64,000 nucleotides of DNA from Desulfuromonadaceae bacterium (GCA_028683855.1 JAQUHA010000020.1:1-64000), one strand, 5' to 3'; shown: positions 18,415 through 29,272, counted from the stretch's first letter. Numbers and translations: made by a program. The notes: generated by a model not told the origin, from the letters alone.

Positions 18415-19967
18415 TTTATACCATTCTGGTTAAGGTGTGGCCCATAACGCTTGTCTACACCTTTAATGTGATTTATCAGCCAATCCTGAAGGAAGTTGAT
18501 TACATCCTGAGCTATAAGGGGTTCCCCCGCGTTGAACTTTCTGATGAGCTCTGTAACCTGGTCGAGAAGCTTTTTGTGGAGTGCTTTATGCTGTGCCTCT
18601 TCCGGGTAGTGCGATTGTGCAAAGCTCCGTTCTTCATCGGCAAAATGGTTTATAGTATACTCAGCCAGACCATTCAGTACACGACCGACAGCCTCTTTAC
18701 TCTTCTTCTGCTGCATTGCATCTGCCAGGTCATTAACCATGTTGAATAGAACTTTGTGCTGTTCGTCATATTTTGAAACGCTTGTAGTAAAAGAGGCGTC
18801 CCATTCCAAAGCCTTTGAAAGACGGAATTTTCCAACAAGTTCGTGCAGACTGTCTACCTCTCTTGCAAGAGTTGATGTTGCCTGAGTCGTGCTTCGTGAG
18901 TTTTCAACATTACGATTTACAACATCAGTTATCATCTGGATGTTGTTCGTGATCTCCTGAGTAGTTGCTGTCTGCTCTTCGGCTGCTGTTGCAACCTGAC
19001 TGATCTGCATGGTCAATTCATTGATTTTGTTAAGTATGTCTTCGAGTGCTTCGCCGGAGCGGGTAGTCTCCGCAGTTCCGCGCTTTACCTCGTCAACCCC
19101 TTCAGACATTGAGTTTACTGCGCTTTGAGTTTCATTCTGGATAGCTTTTATCATGGAAGCTATCTCTTTTGTTGCTTTGGTGGTCCGTTCTGCCAGAGCA
19201 CGGACTTCATCTGCAACAACTGCAAAGCCGCGCCCCTGTTCGCCGGCTCTTGCCGCTTCTATTGCAGCGTTAAGTGCCAGCAGATTTGTCTGGTCGGCAA
19301 TGTCCTGAATAGTGTTTACTATCGCACCGATCTGATCCGACCGCTGTCCAAGTCCCTCAACCGTTTTGGAGGAGATATTCACACGCATGGCGATATTTTC
19401 CATGAGTCGTGAACTGCTCTGTACCAACTCTGAACCGCTGTGTGTCTGTTCAGTCGCTTTCTGCGCACTTTCAGCGGCATAGAGACAGTTGCGGGCAATA
19501 TCACCTGATGTTGCTGACATCTCTTCACTTGCAGTGGCAATTGTCCCTGCCTGCATCGCAACATCCTCTGCAGCCGATGCCATTGCATCAGTTGTGGAGC
19601 GTACGAGTGTGACGGAATCCCTTACTGTGTCGGCAACTGAGAAAAACTGACGCATTGCTCTGTTCATGTCTGTCATCATTGAATTAAAAGCGTTAGCCAG
19701 TCTCGCAAAGTCGCCATTTCCTGAAACCTCAGCTCTTACCGAAAGATCCCCCCCGGCAGCTTTTTCAAGTGCTGTGACTATTCCTGCCAGCGGTTTAAAC
19801 GCATTATTAGCAAGTATGCCGAGTATGGCTGACATCAGAATAAGAATAACGGTGGCAATAATCAGTGAAATGAGAGTCTCTCCATTGGGGTTGAAAAGTC
19901 CCATCGCCGTAACGGCAAGGATAATTCCGAATGCGTTGCCAATTATGATACGTGTTGTAAATGACAT
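18411..19967 (-). CDS. Methyl-accepting chemotaxis protein with C-terminal bacteriohaemerythrin domain
   Basis: 518 residues. Two transmembrane helices close together (about residues 5-25 and 33-53) leave almost no periplasmic domain. HAMP covers about 54-107 and the signalling coiled coil runs to about 375, with the conserved hairpin tip [20 protein letters not shown]...[15 protein letters not shown]. Residues about 385-510 are a bacteriohaemerythrin: [33 protein letters not shown] and [11 protein letters not shown] supply the His, Asp and Glu ligands of a diiron O2 site. The protein likely senses O2 in the cytoplasm and signals to CheA. AAGGGGGAC precedes the ATG. It lies 21 bases after glyS and overlaps hisH by four bases. 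Confidence 0.95.
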   Translation of the reverse strand: MSFTTRIIIGNAFGIILAVTAMGLFNPNGETLISLIIATVILILMSAILGILANNAFKPLAGIVTALEKAAGGDLSVRAEVSGNGDFARLANAFNSMMTDMNRAMRQFFSVADTVRDSVTLVRSTTDAMASAAEDVAMQAGTIATASEEMSATSGDIARNCLYAAESAQKATEQTHSGSELVQSSSRLMENIAMRVNISSKTVEGLGQRSDQIGAIVNTIQDIADQTNLLALNAAIEAARAGEQGRGFAVVADEVRALAERTTKATKEIASMIKAIQNETQSAVNSMSEGVDEVKRGTAETTRSGEALEDILNKINELTMQISQVATAAEEQTATTQEITNNIQMITDVVNRNVENSRSTTQATSTLAREVDSLHELVGKFRLSKALEWDASFTTSVSKYDEQHKVLFNMVNDLADAMQQKKSKEAVGRVLNGLAEYTINHFADEERSFAQSHYPEEAQHKALHKKLLDQVTELIRKFNAGEPLIAQDVINFLQDWLINHIKGVDKRYGPHLNQNGIK

Positions 19968-19988
19968 AGTGTCCCCCTTCTGTAACTA

Positions 19989-22052
19989 TCAGGAAATTCT
20001 TGAGAAGTCGGCAATTTTGCCAAACAGACGTGCAATTTGAGTTAAGAGTGCCAAACGGTTGTTCCGTACAGCCGGATCTTCCGCCATTACCATTACCTTG
20101 TCAAAAAATGTGTCAACCGGTTTGCGGAGTGTTGCAATTGAAGTAAGTGCCTCCAGCCACTCACCTGATGCTATAAGTTTTGCTGTAGAGCTGCTTATAT
20201 TTTGAACTGAATCGTACAACAGTTTCTCTGCATCATCCTTAAAAACGGATGGATCGACCGGTGTGTCTACGCCGCTTTTTATTATATTGCCAACACGTTT
20301 GAAGGCAACAGTCAGAGGCTCAAAATCCGGGTGGGTTTTGAACTCGGAAATTGCAGATATACGGGACTTGACATCAACCAAATCGTCAAAACCGGCAGAT
20401 ATAGCAGCTTCAACTGCATCTGAGTCGAATGCATTGCCGAGCAGATTTGTGAAGCGGGCCCGGAAATATTCCAGAACGTCAGAAGCAACCTGCTCTTTCG
20501 GGCGGGTCAATTTTGCCGAAAGCAGTGTAAGGGATTGATTTATCAACTCCTGAAGTGAGAGGCGGTACCCCTTGTTGAGAATAATGGCAATTATTCCTAT
20601 AGTTGCCCGTCTCAGCGCGTATGGGTCTGCAGCGCCGGTAGGTATAAGTCCTACTCCGAAACAGCCGCAGATTGTGTCAAGCTTGTCTGCAATTGATACA
20701 AAAGATCCGATATCAGAATCAGGCAATTCACCTCCAGCCTGAGTCGGGAGGTAATGCTCCGATATGGCGTTGGCTACTTCGACAGCTTCACCTTCCAGTT
20801 TTGCATACTCCCGCCCCATGATGCCCTGGACTTCGGGAAATTCTCCAACCATCCCGGTTACAAGATCCGCTTTGCAGAGCCATGCAGCACGAGCGGTATG
20901 CTGCTTTACCACCGGATTCAATTTGTCTGACAAACTCTCTGCTATGGTTTTAAACCGTTCCATTTTTTCAAACGAAGTACCAAGCTTCTGCTGATATACA
21001 ACTTTTTTGAGAGACTCTACCCGTTCATCAAGGCGGATTTTCTGATCCTCTTCAAAGAAAAAGCGGGCATCAGAGAGACGGGCGCGTAGTACGCGTTCGT
21101 TACCCTTTACAACGATTGAAGGATCTTCAGTCAGCGTGTTGTTGATAGTTATGAAAGCGGGGAGCAGATTCCCTTTGTCGTCAACTATTGAAAAATAGCG
21201 CTGGTTACTTTTCATGGAGGTGATAAGAACCTCTTTTGGAACTTTTAAAAACTCCGGGGAGAATGTGCCGTGAACTACACTTGGATATTCAACCAGATAA
21301 GCTACCTGATCCAGCAGATCTTCATCCGGCAGCAGATGTCCACCTGCAGCGACTGCAACCCTGTGAGTTTCGCGTCGAATGATCTCCTTCCGTCTGTCCG
21401 GGTCTGAGATAACAAAATGCCGCTCACTCTCTTCAAGATAATGTGCAAAGTCATTTACATGGAATGTTCTGTTTGCCATAAAGCGGTGTCCTCTGGAAAG
21501 TTTTCCGCTTTCAACAGTGCCGAAAGAGAACGGGACAACAGAGCCACCAAACAGTGCAACTATCCAGTGGATTGGACGTGCAAAACGGACTTCGCCATCA
21601 CCCCAGCGCATTGATTTTTTAAATGGTATATTTGCTATCAATGCCGGCAGTATCTCGGTAAGAAGCTGATATGTAGGCTTCCCGGTCTCCTGCCTGCTTA
21701 CAAACAGATATTCACCCTTATCGGTTTTTATAGTCTGAAGGTCAGAAACGTCTACACCCTGACCACGGGCGAAACCTTCGGCAGCCTTCGTCGGTTTTCC
21801 ATCAGCATCATACGCCGCTTTTACTGAAGGGCCGGTTGCTGTAAGCTCGGCATCCGGTTGAACTGAAGGAATCCCCTTTACTACAAGAACCAGACGTCTG
21901 GGGGTAGCCATTGTTTTTATTTCGCTGAAGTCAAGTCGCGCAAGGGCAAACTCTTTTGTTATAATTGATGACATTTCAGATGTGGCACGCGGAATAAATC
22001 CGGCAGGAATTTCCTCGCAGCCGATTTCCAGAAACAGTTCTTGGGTAGACAT
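19989..22052 (-). CDS. glyS: Glycyl-tRNA synthetase beta subunit
   Basis: 687 residues, the full length of the bacterial alpha2beta2 type beta chain. It starts TQELFLEIGCEEIPAGFIPRA, with MRWGDGEVRFARPIHWIVALFG, SMKSNQRYFSIVDDKGNLLPAF, the HD-like segment (AAWLCKADLVTGMVGEFPEVQG) and a C-terminal tRNA-binding helical region. It binds tRNA-Gly and supports aminoacylation by the alpha chain. Its ATG overlaps the glyQ stop (TGATG). The chemoreceptor gene follows after 21 bases. Confidence 0.98.
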   Translation of the reverse strand: MSTQELFLEIGCEEIPAGFIPRATSEMSSIITKEFALARLDFSEIKTMATPRRLVLVVKGIPSVQPDAELTATGPSVKAAYDADGKPTKAAEGFARGQGVDVSDLQTIKTDKGEYLFVSRQETGKPTYQLLTEILPALIANIPFKKSMRWGDGEVRFARPIHWIVALFGGSVVPFSFGTVESGKLSRGHRFMANRTFHVNDFAHYLEESERHFVISDPDRRKEIIRRETHRVAVAAGGHLLPDEDLLDQVAYLVEYPSVVHGTFSPEFLKVPKEVLITSMKSNQRYFSIVDDKGNLLPAFITINNTLTEDPSIVVKGNERVLRARLSDARFFFEEDQKIRLDERVESLKKVVYQQKLGTSFEKMERFKTIAESLSDKLNPVVKQHTARAAWLCKADLVTGMVGEFPEVQGIMGREYAKLEGEAVEVANAISEHYLPTQAGGELPDSDIGSFVSIADKLDTICGCFGVGLIPTGAADPYALRRATIGIIAIILNKGYRLSLQELINQSLTLLSAKLTRPKEQVASDVLEYFRARFTNLLGNAFDSDAVEAAISAGFDDLVDVKSRISAISEFKTHPDFEPLTVAFKRVGNIIKSGVDTPVDPSVFKDDAEKLLYDSVQNISSSTAKLIASGEWLEALTSIATLRKPVDTFFDKVMVMAEDPAVRNNRLALLTQIARLFGKIADFSRIS

Positions 22053-22930
22053 CAGGCTACACCCCCTTTCAACAGTGGAAAACCAAGGCGTTCGCGCATT
22101 TTAAGGTATCCTTCGGCGCAGATGCGGGCGACACCACGAACACGACCGATGTAAGATGCGCGCTCTGTAACAGAGATTGCGCCGCGCGCGTCAAGCAGAT
22201 TGAATGTATGAGAGCATTTCATGACATAATCATAGGCAGGGAGGACGAGCTCTTTTGCTGCAAGCCGCAGACACTCTTTCTCGTACATTGTGAATAGCTG
22301 CAGAAGCATATCTACGTCAGCTTCTTCAAAGTTGTGACGCGAGAATTCCACTTCGCTTTCGTGGTGAATATCCCCGTATTTAACCCCTTTTACCCATTCA
22401 AGATCGTAGACGTTGTCAACCCCCTGGAGGTACATGGCTATTCGTTCGCAGCCGTAAGTGATTTCCGACGGAATCGGTTTCAGGTCTATGCCGCCAGCCT
22501 GTTGAAAATATGTGAACTGTGTGATTTCCATCCCGTCGAGCCAGACCTCCCACCCTAATCCCCATGCGCCTAAAGTCGGTGATTCCCAATCGTCCTCTAC
22601 AAACCGGATATCATGTTTATTCGGATCAAGTCCGAAAGAGCGTAGTGAATCAAGGTAGAGCTCAAGAATATTGATCGGAGAGGGTTTCATGATGACCTGA
22701 AACTGGTAGTAGTGCTGGAGTCGGTTCGGATTTTCTCCATAGCGTCCGTCAGTCGGACGGCGAGACGGCTCTACATAGGCTACATTCCACGGTTCCGGTC
22801 CGAGAACGCGTAGAAATGTAGCCGGGTTAAATGTGCCGGCACCTTTTTCTGTGTCGTACGGCTGCTGGATAATGCACCCCTGTTTAGCCCAATAGCCTTG
22901 CAGAGATAGAATAAGGTCTTGAAATGTCAC
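22052..22930 (-). CDS. glyQ: Glycyl-tRNA synthetase alpha subunit
   Basis: 292 residues starting with GTG at 22930, supported by GGAGGT seven bases upstream. It is the class II catalytic chain: [68 protein letters not shown], and [18 protein letters not shown]. It activates glycine with ATP and charges tRNA-Gly together with GlyS. It leads the run glyQ-glyS-chemoreceptor-hisH-hisA-SUMF1-hisF-hisE on the minus strand. No T-box-like leader is visible in the 147 bases before it. Confidence 0.98.
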   Translation of the reverse strand: MTFQDLILSLQGYWAKQGCIIQQPYDTEKGAGTFNPATFLRVLGPEPWNVAYVEPSRRPTDGRYGENPNRLQHYYQFQVIMKPSPINILELYLDSLRSFGLDPNKHDIRFVEDDWESPTLGAWGLGWEVWLDGMEITQFTYFQQAGGIDLKPIPSEITYGCERIAMYLQGVDNVYDLEWVKGVKYGDIHHESEVEFSRHNFEEADVDMLLQLFTMYEKECLRLAAKELVLPAYDYVMKCSHTFNLLDARGAISVTERASYIGRVRGVARICAEGYLKMRERLGFPLLKGGVA

Positions 22931-22983
22931 GTAAGTACCTCCGGTTGGAGTGATAGTATTTCTTTTAAAACAAGGGGGTATCT

Positions 22984-23010
22984 ATTATCAGGAATAGTGA
23001 TGCCGGTCAA
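22984..23010 (-). promoter_or_regulatory. glyQ: Weak candidate promoter of glyQ
   Basis: Minus strand: TTGACC (23005-23010) and GATAAT (22984-22989) with a short 15-base spacer, 54 bases before the GTG start. The spacing is below the optimum, so the call is tentative. Confidence 0.3.
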
Positions 23011-23077
23011 GGATCTGAAACCCTTCATTCAGGTAATAAATGCTGCTGTTGGTTTTAAAAAAGGCAATTTTGACGCG

Positions 23078-23755
23078 TCAGACGAAAGTTTTAAGAGAGT
23101 CTGTCACAAAATCTGCCTGTTCAAGTTTGTCTGCTGTGTAGCTGTTAGTCACTGCACATACAATCAATCCGGCACCTCTGGCGGCAGATATGCCTGCCGG
23201 AGTATCCTCTATGGCAACGGTTCTCTCCTTGGAAAAGCTGTTGGAATAGGCAGAGTTAAGCCTGCGATATGCAAGGTCGTAACATTCCGGGTCTGGTTTG
23301 CTGGCAGCAACATCATCGGCAGTCACTATGATATCAAAACAGTTTGAAATGCCGAGCATCGCAAGGATCGGATCAATGTCACTTTTCAGGGCGCCACTGC
23401 AGATTGCAAGAGGAACACTGTTTTCACTCAGGCGCGCAATCAAATCGAGTACTCCGGGATATGCAGTAACTCCTGACTTGATAACTTCTTCAAATATTGC
23501 AGCCTTTTGTTCTATCAACTTTTGCAGCAAATTGTCTGTCAGTGTCATCTTATTTGATAGAAAAACGTGGCGGAATGCGTCCCGGTCGTCAAAACCGATA
23601 TAGTATTCAATGTATTCATCCCATGTAAAATTTAGTCCAAGAGGTTTTAAAACCTTCTGAAAAGCAGCATAATGAAGCGGTTCTGTATCAACAATAACTC
23701 CGTCAAAATCAAAAATTACTGCGTCAGTCTCTTTGCCGGTAAAAGGAAAAATCAT
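23078..23755 (-). CDS. HAD-superfamily hydrolase, beta-phosphoglucomutase/phosphatase-like
   Basis: 225 residues from the ATG at 23755; an upstream in-frame ATG would add 32 residues with no family similarity. HAD motif I is VIFDFDGVIVDTEPLHY, motif II ICSGALKSD, motif III the Lys in VAASKPDPECYDLA, and motif IV IEDTPAGISAARGAGL. A helical cap lies between residues about 20 and 85. The acceptor is probably a phosphosugar or small phosphate ester; the exact substrate cannot be read from the sequence. It lies 147 bases upstream of glyQ on the same strand and diverges from gapA. Confidence 0.9.
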   Translation of the reverse strand: MIFPFTGKETDAVIFDFDGVIVDTEPLHYAAFQKVLKPLGLNFTWDEYIEYYIGFDDRDAFRHVFLSNKMTLTDNLLQKLIEQKAAIFEEVIKSGVTAYPGVLDLIARLSENSVPLAICSGALKSDIDPILAMLGISNCFDIIVTADDVAASKPDPECYDLAYRRLNSAYSNSFSKERTVAIEDTPAGISAARGAGLIVCAVTNSYTADKLEQADFVTDSLKTFV

Positions 23756-23886
23756 CTTTAAATTATGCCCCGATTCCGTAAATTTATTCTGAATACAAAA
23801 TTGCCCTGCAAAATAGCATTTCTGCCGTTTGTATAACAATGAAAAATCCACTGCTCATTTTTTTTGTATAATATGTTCAAATGTTG

Positions 23887-23914
23887 TTGACGATTTGTCA
23901 TTATGCTCTATTAT
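23887..23914 (+). promoter_or_regulatory. gapA: Putative sigma-70 promoter of gapA
   Basis: TTGACG (23887-23892), a 16-base spacer and TATTAT (23909-23914), 58 bases before the gapA ATG. A second TATAAT is found at 23867-23872 without a good -35. The gap between the divergent HAD and gapA genes would serve both. Confidence 0.45.
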
Positions 23915-23960
23915 TTGGGCTCATGAGTATTTGAGTATAATCAATTTTAAACAGTATTAA

Positions 23961-24977
<1,017 letters not shown>

Positions 24978-24992
24978 AGTGGACCTGTTTCT

Positions 24993-25021
24993 GAGGGGGA
25001 GTTTTTCCCCCTCTTTTTTTA
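24993..25021 (+). terminator. Rho-independent terminator after gapA
   Basis: GAGGGGGA (24993-25000) pairs with TCCCCCTC (25006-25013) across a 5-base loop and is followed by eight T. It separates gapA from pgk, which may make gapA transcripts more abundant than those of pgk-tpiA. Confidence 0.92.
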
Positions 25022-25059
25022 CGCAAAAAATTTCAATATATTACACGGGAGTTTAGCTT

Positions 25060-26247
25060 ATGGGAATTTGCTACATTGACCAGATAAAGGATTTAAAAGA
25101 GAAGAAAGTCTTTATAAGGGTTGATTTTAATGTTCCGCAGAATGAAACAGGTGCGGTTACAGAGGACACAAGAATACTGGGGGCAATACCCACTATAAAA
25201 TATGCGGTTGAGCAGGGTGCAAAAGTTATACTTGCCTCGCATCTCGGTCGTCCAAAGGGTGAAAAAAAGACCAAATACACAATGGCACCGGCATCTCAGC
25301 GCCTTGCAGAGCTGATTGGAATTCCGGTAAAACAGGCTCCTGACTGTTTTGGTGCGGAGGTGACCGGCATGATTGACTCACTTAAGGGTGGGGAGATCCT
25401 TATGCTTGAAAATGTCAGATTTTATCCTGGAGAAGAGAAGAATGATCCGGAATTTGCCAGAGGATTGGCAAATGGATGTGATGTCTATGTAAACGACGCT
25501 TTTGCAGTATCACATCGCGCTCATGCCTCGGTTGAAGCAATCACAAAAGTAATACCGGTGATAGCTGCAGGTTTTCTGATGCGTGATGAGATGACCTATT
25601 TTGATAAAGCAATGAGTAATCCTGTCCGTCCACTTGTTGCCATTCTCGGAGGAGCTAAAGTTTCCGGTAAACTAGAGGTGCTGGAAAAGCTTGTGAACAA
25701 GGTTGATAAAATTGTTATCGGCGGCGGCATGGCTTTCACTTTTCTTAAGGCAATGGGTTATAGCGTAGGCAATTCCATGGTTGAAGATGAATTGATCCCG
25801 ACTGCGGAGAAAATACTTAGCACCGCAAAAGAGCGAGGAGTAAAGTTTTACCTCCCGATCGATTGTGTTGTTGCAGATTCTTTTAAAGCAACTGCGACAA
25901 ATTTTATTACACCGGTTCAGGAAATTCCGGATGGCTGGATGGCGCTTGATATCGGTCCTGCATCTGCAACACTTTTTACTGAATCTCTACGGGATGCCAA
26001 GACAGTTATCTGGAATGGTCCGATGGGGGTTTTTGAAATGGATGCTTTCTGCCGTGGCACATTTGCCGTTGCCGAAGCCGTTGCCGGCTGTTTTGCAACT
26101 ACGATCATAGGTGGTGGTGATACCGACTCTGCTGTGCGAAAAGCTGGTGTTGAAAACAGAGTAAGTTACATTTCAACCGGTGGGGGGGCATTTCTCGAGC
26201 TTTTGGAGGGGAAAATACTGCCTGGAGTGAAGGCACTTGAAGGATAG
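25060..26247 (+). CDS. pgk: Phosphoglycerate kinase
   Basis: 395 residues of normal length. N-terminal substrate domain: [40 protein letters not shown] and [14 protein letters not shown]. The C-terminal nucleotide domain has [43 protein letters not shown] and [12 protein letters not shown]. It transfers the phosphoryl group of 1,3-bisphosphoglycerate to ADP. It begins 39 bases after the gapA terminator and ends nine bases before tpiA. Confidence 0.98.
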   Translation: MGICYIDQIKDLKEKKVFIRVDFNVPQNETGAVTEDTRILGAIPTIKYAVEQGAKVILASHLGRPKGEKKTKYTMAPASQRLAELIGIPVKQAPDCFGAEVTGMIDSLKGGEILMLENVRFYPGEEKNDPEFARGLANGCDVYVNDAFAVSHRAHASVEAITKVIPVIAAGFLMRDEMTYFDKAMSNPVRPLVAILGGAKVSGKLEVLEKLVNKVDKIVIGGGMAFTFLKAMGYSVGNSMVEDELIPTAEKILSTAKERGVKFYLPIDCVVADSFKATATNFITPVQEIPDGWMALDIGPASATLFTESLRDAKTVIWNGPMGVFEMDAFCRGTFAVAEAVAGCFATTIIGGGDTDSAVRKAGVENRVSYISTGGGAFLELLEGKILPGVKALEG

Positions 26248-26256
26248 GGGGCAACT

Positions 26257-27012
26257 ATGCGTAAACCAATGATTGCAGGGAACTGGAAACTTTTTAAAAC
26301 GATTGAGGAGTCTGTAGCTCTTCTGGATGAGCTAAAACCTCTGGTTAAAGATATTAAAAATGTAGAAATAGTGGTTGCACCTGTATTTACCTCATTAAGC
26401 CGGGTTAGCGATGCAGTTGAAAACTCCAACATCTCTATTGCTGCGCAGGACTGTTACTGGGAAGAAGAGGGTGCTTTTACAGGTGAAGTGGCACCTAAGT
26501 TATTAATTAATGCCGGATGCAGTCACGTTATAATAGGTCACTCAGAACGCCGTCAGTACTTTGGCGAGACGGATTCTACAGTTAACAAAAAAGTAAGAGC
26601 AGCGATAAATGCCGGTCTTGTCGCAATTGTCTGCGTTGGAGAGCTGTTGTCAGAACGTGAATCTAATAGAACTTTTCAGGTTATTGAAACGCAGATTATC
26701 GGGGCTCTGTCTGGATTTAATGCCGATGACCTGAAACATATTGTTATAGCGTATGAACCTGTATGGGCTATAGGTACCGGCAAGACGGCATCTACTGAAC
26801 AAGCACAAGAGGTACATCTTTATATTCGTGAACTAATTGCCAAAAAGTTTAATCCGGAAACATCAGGTGCAGTCCGAATACTTTATGGAGGGAGTGTAAA
26901 GCCGGATAACGTAAAAAACCTGATGGAACAGCCCGACATTGACGGTGCGCTTGTTGGCGGGGCAAGTCTTAAAGCAGAGAGCTTTGCTGCTATCGCGGCA
27001 TTTAACGTCTGA
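26257..27012 (+). CDS. tpiA: Triosephosphate isomerase
   Basis: 251 residues. RKPMIAGNWKLFKT at the N terminus includes the Asn and Lys of the active site; VIIGHSERRQYFGE carries the electrophilic His; IAYEPVWAIGTGKTAS carries the catalytic Glu and the flexible loop; RILYGGSVKPDNV and ALVGGASL bind phosphate. It interconverts dihydroxyacetone phosphate and glyceraldehyde-3-phosphate. Translation is probably linked to pgk by the short spacing. Confidence 0.98.
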   Translation: MRKPMIAGNWKLFKTIEESVALLDELKPLVKDIKNVEIVVAPVFTSLSRVSDAVENSNISIAAQDCYWEEEGAFTGEVAPKLLINAGCSHVIIGHSERRQYFGETDSTVNKKVRAAINAGLVAIVCVGELLSERESNRTFQVIETQIIGALSGFNADDLKHIVIAYEPVWAIGTGKTASTEQAQEVHLYIRELIAKKFNPETSGAVRILYGGSVKPDNVKNLMEQPDIDGALVGGASLKAESFAAIAAFNV

Positions 27013-27116
27013 TTAGTTCTTTAAATGCATCTTGCAGAATGATTATTTAGCACTTTACAGTAAGTAGATGGTTGTGCTATAAACTCTCTCTTTAAAATGT
27101 AGCTAGGGGATCTGGA

Positions 27117-27482
27117 ATGACAATTGCTCTTACAATTTTACATGTACTTGTTAGCCTTTTTTTAATCGGTGTAGTCCTGCTGCAGTCTGGCAAAGGTGCC
27201 GAAATGGGGGCTTCATTCGGTAGCAGTGGCAGTCAGTCTGTTTTCGGTGCAGGCGGTGGCACATCATTTTTAAGTAAATTGACAACAAGCGCTGCAGTGA
27301 TCTTTATGTTAACATCGCTTACGCTTGCATATCTTTCAGGTCAGCCTTCATCTTCATCAATTATGTCTGGTAAGGGGAAATCTGCTCCGGTAGCTGCTCC
27401 CGCAGCAGCGCCGGCAACAAAAGATAAAGCTGATGGCGCTGCGCCGGTTGTCCCGGCAGCTCCGGTACAGCCTAAAAAATAA
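27117..27482 (+). CDS. secG: Preprotein translocase subunit SecG
   Basis: 121 residues: a first membrane helix (ALTILHVLVSLFLIGVVLLQSGKGAEMGASFG), a Gly/Ser-rich loop (SQSVFGAGGGTSFLSKLT), a second helix (AAVIFMLTSLTLAYLSG) and an Ala/Pro-rich cytoplasmic tail. The LLQSGKGA...FG segment is the family hallmark. It joins SecYE to assist SecA-driven export. It follows tpiA, its common neighbour in many bacteria. Confidence 0.96.
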   Translation: MTIALTILHVLVSLFLIGVVLLQSGKGAEMGASFGSSGSQSVFGAGGGTSFLSKLTTSAAVIFMLTSLTLAYLSGQPSSSSIMSGKGKSAPVAAPAAAPATKDKADGAAPVVPAAPVQPKK

Positions 27483-27598
27483 TATTTCCACTTGATAAAG
27501 CTTTTTAGCTGTGATAGAAGTACGTCGCTTTATCGAAACAACCGAAAATAAACTCCTTGATTAATTGATTTGTGCATAGAATTTTTGTGCACTTACTT

Positions 27599-27685
27599 GC
27601 GGTGGTGGCGGAACTGGTAGACGCACCAGCTTGAGGGGCTGGCGGGGGCAACCCCGTGATGGTTCGATTCCATTCCACCGCACCA
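27599..27685 (+). tRNA. tRNA-Leu (anticodon GAG)
   Basis: The acceptor stem GCGGTGG (27599-27605) pairs with CCACCGC (27675-27681), and the CCA end is encoded (27683-27685). The anticodon stem CCAGC/GCTGG encloses a seven-base loop TTGAGGG, giving anticodon GAG. A long variable arm (CGGGGGCAACCCCG) marks it as class II leucine. The T loop is TTCGATTC. It reads CUC and CUU codons. Confidence 0.97.
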
Positions 27686-27712
27686 GTTAAATATCCGGTA
27701 AATACCGGTTCT

Positions 27713-27744
27713 GAAAAAAGCTCTGAGAAATCAGGGCTTTTTTC
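27713..27744 (+). terminator. Terminator after tRNA-Leu
   Basis: GAAAAAAGCTCTGA and TCAGGGCTTTTTTC pair fully (with one G-T pair) around a GAAA tetraloop, giving a 14-base stem ending in a T run. A small CCGGTA/TACCGG repeat lies just before it (27695-27708). Confidence 0.9.
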
Positions 27745-27774
27745 TTATCCAAATTTTACTTAATCGGATCTCCA

Positions 27775-28662
27775 TTGAACGAATATCTGGATTTATTCAC
27801 TTCTTATTTAACGGTTGAAAAAGGTCTCTCTGCTAATACCAGATGCGCATACAGCCGTGACCTTGTGCGCTATCTTGATTTTCTGGATAAGTTGGGGCGT
27901 CGTAAAGCATCTGATATTACTTCTCTTGATATAAGTTCATTTCTAGCAGGTCTGCAGAAACTTTCAATCGGCTCCAGAAGTCGTGCGCGCGCTCTCTCTT
28001 CTATCCGGATGTTTCACAGGTTTATGATGATTGAGGGGTACGCCGATAGCAATCCTGCTGCAATAATAGAAGCTCCACGATCGTTGCATAAGCTGCCGCA
28101 GTTTCTCGACAGTAGGGAGGTTGATGCTCTGCTTGCCGCCTGTCTGGGGGATAAACCAGAAGATCTGCGCGATCTTGCAATGATAGAGATGCTTTACGCA
28201 ACTGGTCTTAGAGTTTCGGAGCTTGTAAATCTGAAGCTTCGTGAAGTAAATCTTGATTCCGGATATTTAATGACAGTCGGTAAGGGTAATAAAGAGCGAT
28301 TAGTTCCTATCGGTAACTCCGCACGTGAGCGCGGAGCGCTTTATCTGACTCTGGTTCGTTCTCTAATGGATCCAGATAATCAGAACCCTTTTTTCTTTCT
28401 TTCCAGATTGGGCGGAGTTATGAGTCGTCAGGCTTTTTGGAATATTATAAAAAAACGATCAAAGCGAGCTGCGATCTGGAAAAAAATTTCTCCTCACACT
28501 CTGCGGCACTCTTTTGCAACCCATCTGCTGGAAAATGGTGCAGATCTGCGGAGTGTTCAGATCATGCTGGGGCACGCCGATCTATCAAGCACACAGATAT
28601 ACACTCATGTAACAAGGGACAGGTTGAAACGCCTCCACCAGTCGATACATCCCCGGGGTTGA
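27775..28662 (+). CDS. Tyrosine recombinase XerC/XerD
   Basis: 295 residues, the usual Xer length. The N-terminal SAM-like domain (LDLFTSYLTVEKGLSANTRCAYSRDL) binds the core site. The catalytic domain shows ATGLRVSELVNL (Arg), GKGNKERLVP (Lys), HTLRHSFATHLLENGADLR (His-x-x-Arg), MLGHADLSSTQIYTHV (His and Tyr nucleophile). Its role is resolution of chromosome dimers at dif with FtsK. No ATG is available at the family N terminus; TTG at 27775 fits best and is preceded by GGATC. It looks like a housekeeping XerD rather than an island integrase despite the tRNA next to it. Confidence 0.9.
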   Translation: MNEYLDLFTSYLTVEKGLSANTRCAYSRDLVRYLDFLDKLGRRKASDITSLDISSFLAGLQKLSIGSRSRARALSSIRMFHRFMMIEGYADSNPAAIIEAPRSLHKLPQFLDSREVDALLAACLGDKPEDLRDLAMIEMLYATGLRVSELVNLKLREVNLDSGYLMTVGKGNKERLVPIGNSARERGALYLTLVRSLMDPDNQNPFFFLSRLGGVMSRQAFWNIIKKRSKRAAIWKKISPHTLRHSFATHLLENGADLRSVQIMLGHADLSSTQIYTHVTRDRLKRLHQSIHPRG

Positions 28663-28684
28663 TGTAATGTTTAAAATCGAATTC

Positions 28685-28712
28685 TTGACAATGCCGGAAT
28701 ACTTGGCATAAT
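28685..28712 (+). promoter_or_regulatory. Putative sigma-70 promoter of the DUF3015 gene
   Basis: Perfect TTGACA (28685-28690), a 16-base spacer and CATAAT (28707-28712), 75 bases before the ATG at 28787. AAAGGAGG precedes that ATG, so the gene should be well expressed. Confidence 0.65.
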
Positions 28713-28786
28713 GCGGCATCCCAAATACTACTGTTAGTACCCACTGTATATAAATCAGGGGGGATTTTATCCTAAAGGAGGCAAAT

Positions 28787-29254
28787 ATGAAGAAAATTCT
28801 GTTGGGTTTAGGGCTTAGTTTAGTAGTTACAGGTTCAGCATTTGCTGGGCAGGCTGCAGTTAATACCGGTTGCGGTCTTGGTACAATGCTCTGGGAAAAC
28901 AAGGCGGATAGTTCAATTTTATTCCAGTCTTTTCAGGCAACGACAAACGGCTCCTCAGGTGCGCAGACTTTTGGAATTTCTTCAGGAACTTCTAACTGTC
29001 AAAAACCATCAAAATTTGCCAAGAGTGAAAAGCTGATTCATTTTGTAGAGGCTAATATGGACAGCCTGGCACAGGATATTGCTATGGGCAGAGGTGAAAG
29101 TCTTGATACTTTTGCTGAGATGCTTGGTATTGAACCAGGTGAGACGGCCTCATTTAACGCTAAACTCCAGGCTAATTTTGGTAAAATATTCACTTCCGAA
29201 AATATTGTTCTTGCAGAAGTTATCGATAACACAGTAGATGTAATTAACAACTAG
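28787..29254 (+). CDS. Exported DUF3015 family protein
   Basis: 155 residues: signal peptide (MKKILLGLGLSLVVTGSAFAG), then NTGCGLGTMLWENKADSSILFQ, the TNGSSGAQTFGISSGTSNC segment and a helical tail (FVEANMDSLAQDIAMGRGESLDTFAEMLGI). The 'GCGLG...SG T S NC' pattern is that of DUF3015, a periplasmic family of unknown function. Two conserved Cys could form a disulfide. It is a single gene with its own strong promoter, an AAAGGAGG ribosome site and a strong terminator. Confidence 0.88.
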   Translation: MKKILLGLGLSLVVTGSAFAGQAAVNTGCGLGTMLWENKADSSILFQSFQATTNGSSGAQTFGISSGTSNCQKPSKFAKSEKLIHFVEANMDSLAQDIAMGRGESLDTFAEMLGIEPGETASFNAKLQANFGKIFTSENIVLAEVIDNTVDVINN

Positions 29255-29272
29255 CTTCTATTATAAAACTTC

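Noticed and set aside
22931..23077. T-box riboswitch before glyQS
   Set aside because: No T-box sequence or specifier stem could be found in the 147-base leader.
27599..28662. Genomic island integrase beside tRNA-Leu
   Set aside because: The recombinase has chromosomal XerC/D length and motifs, the flanking genes are housekeeping, and no attachment repeat was noticed.
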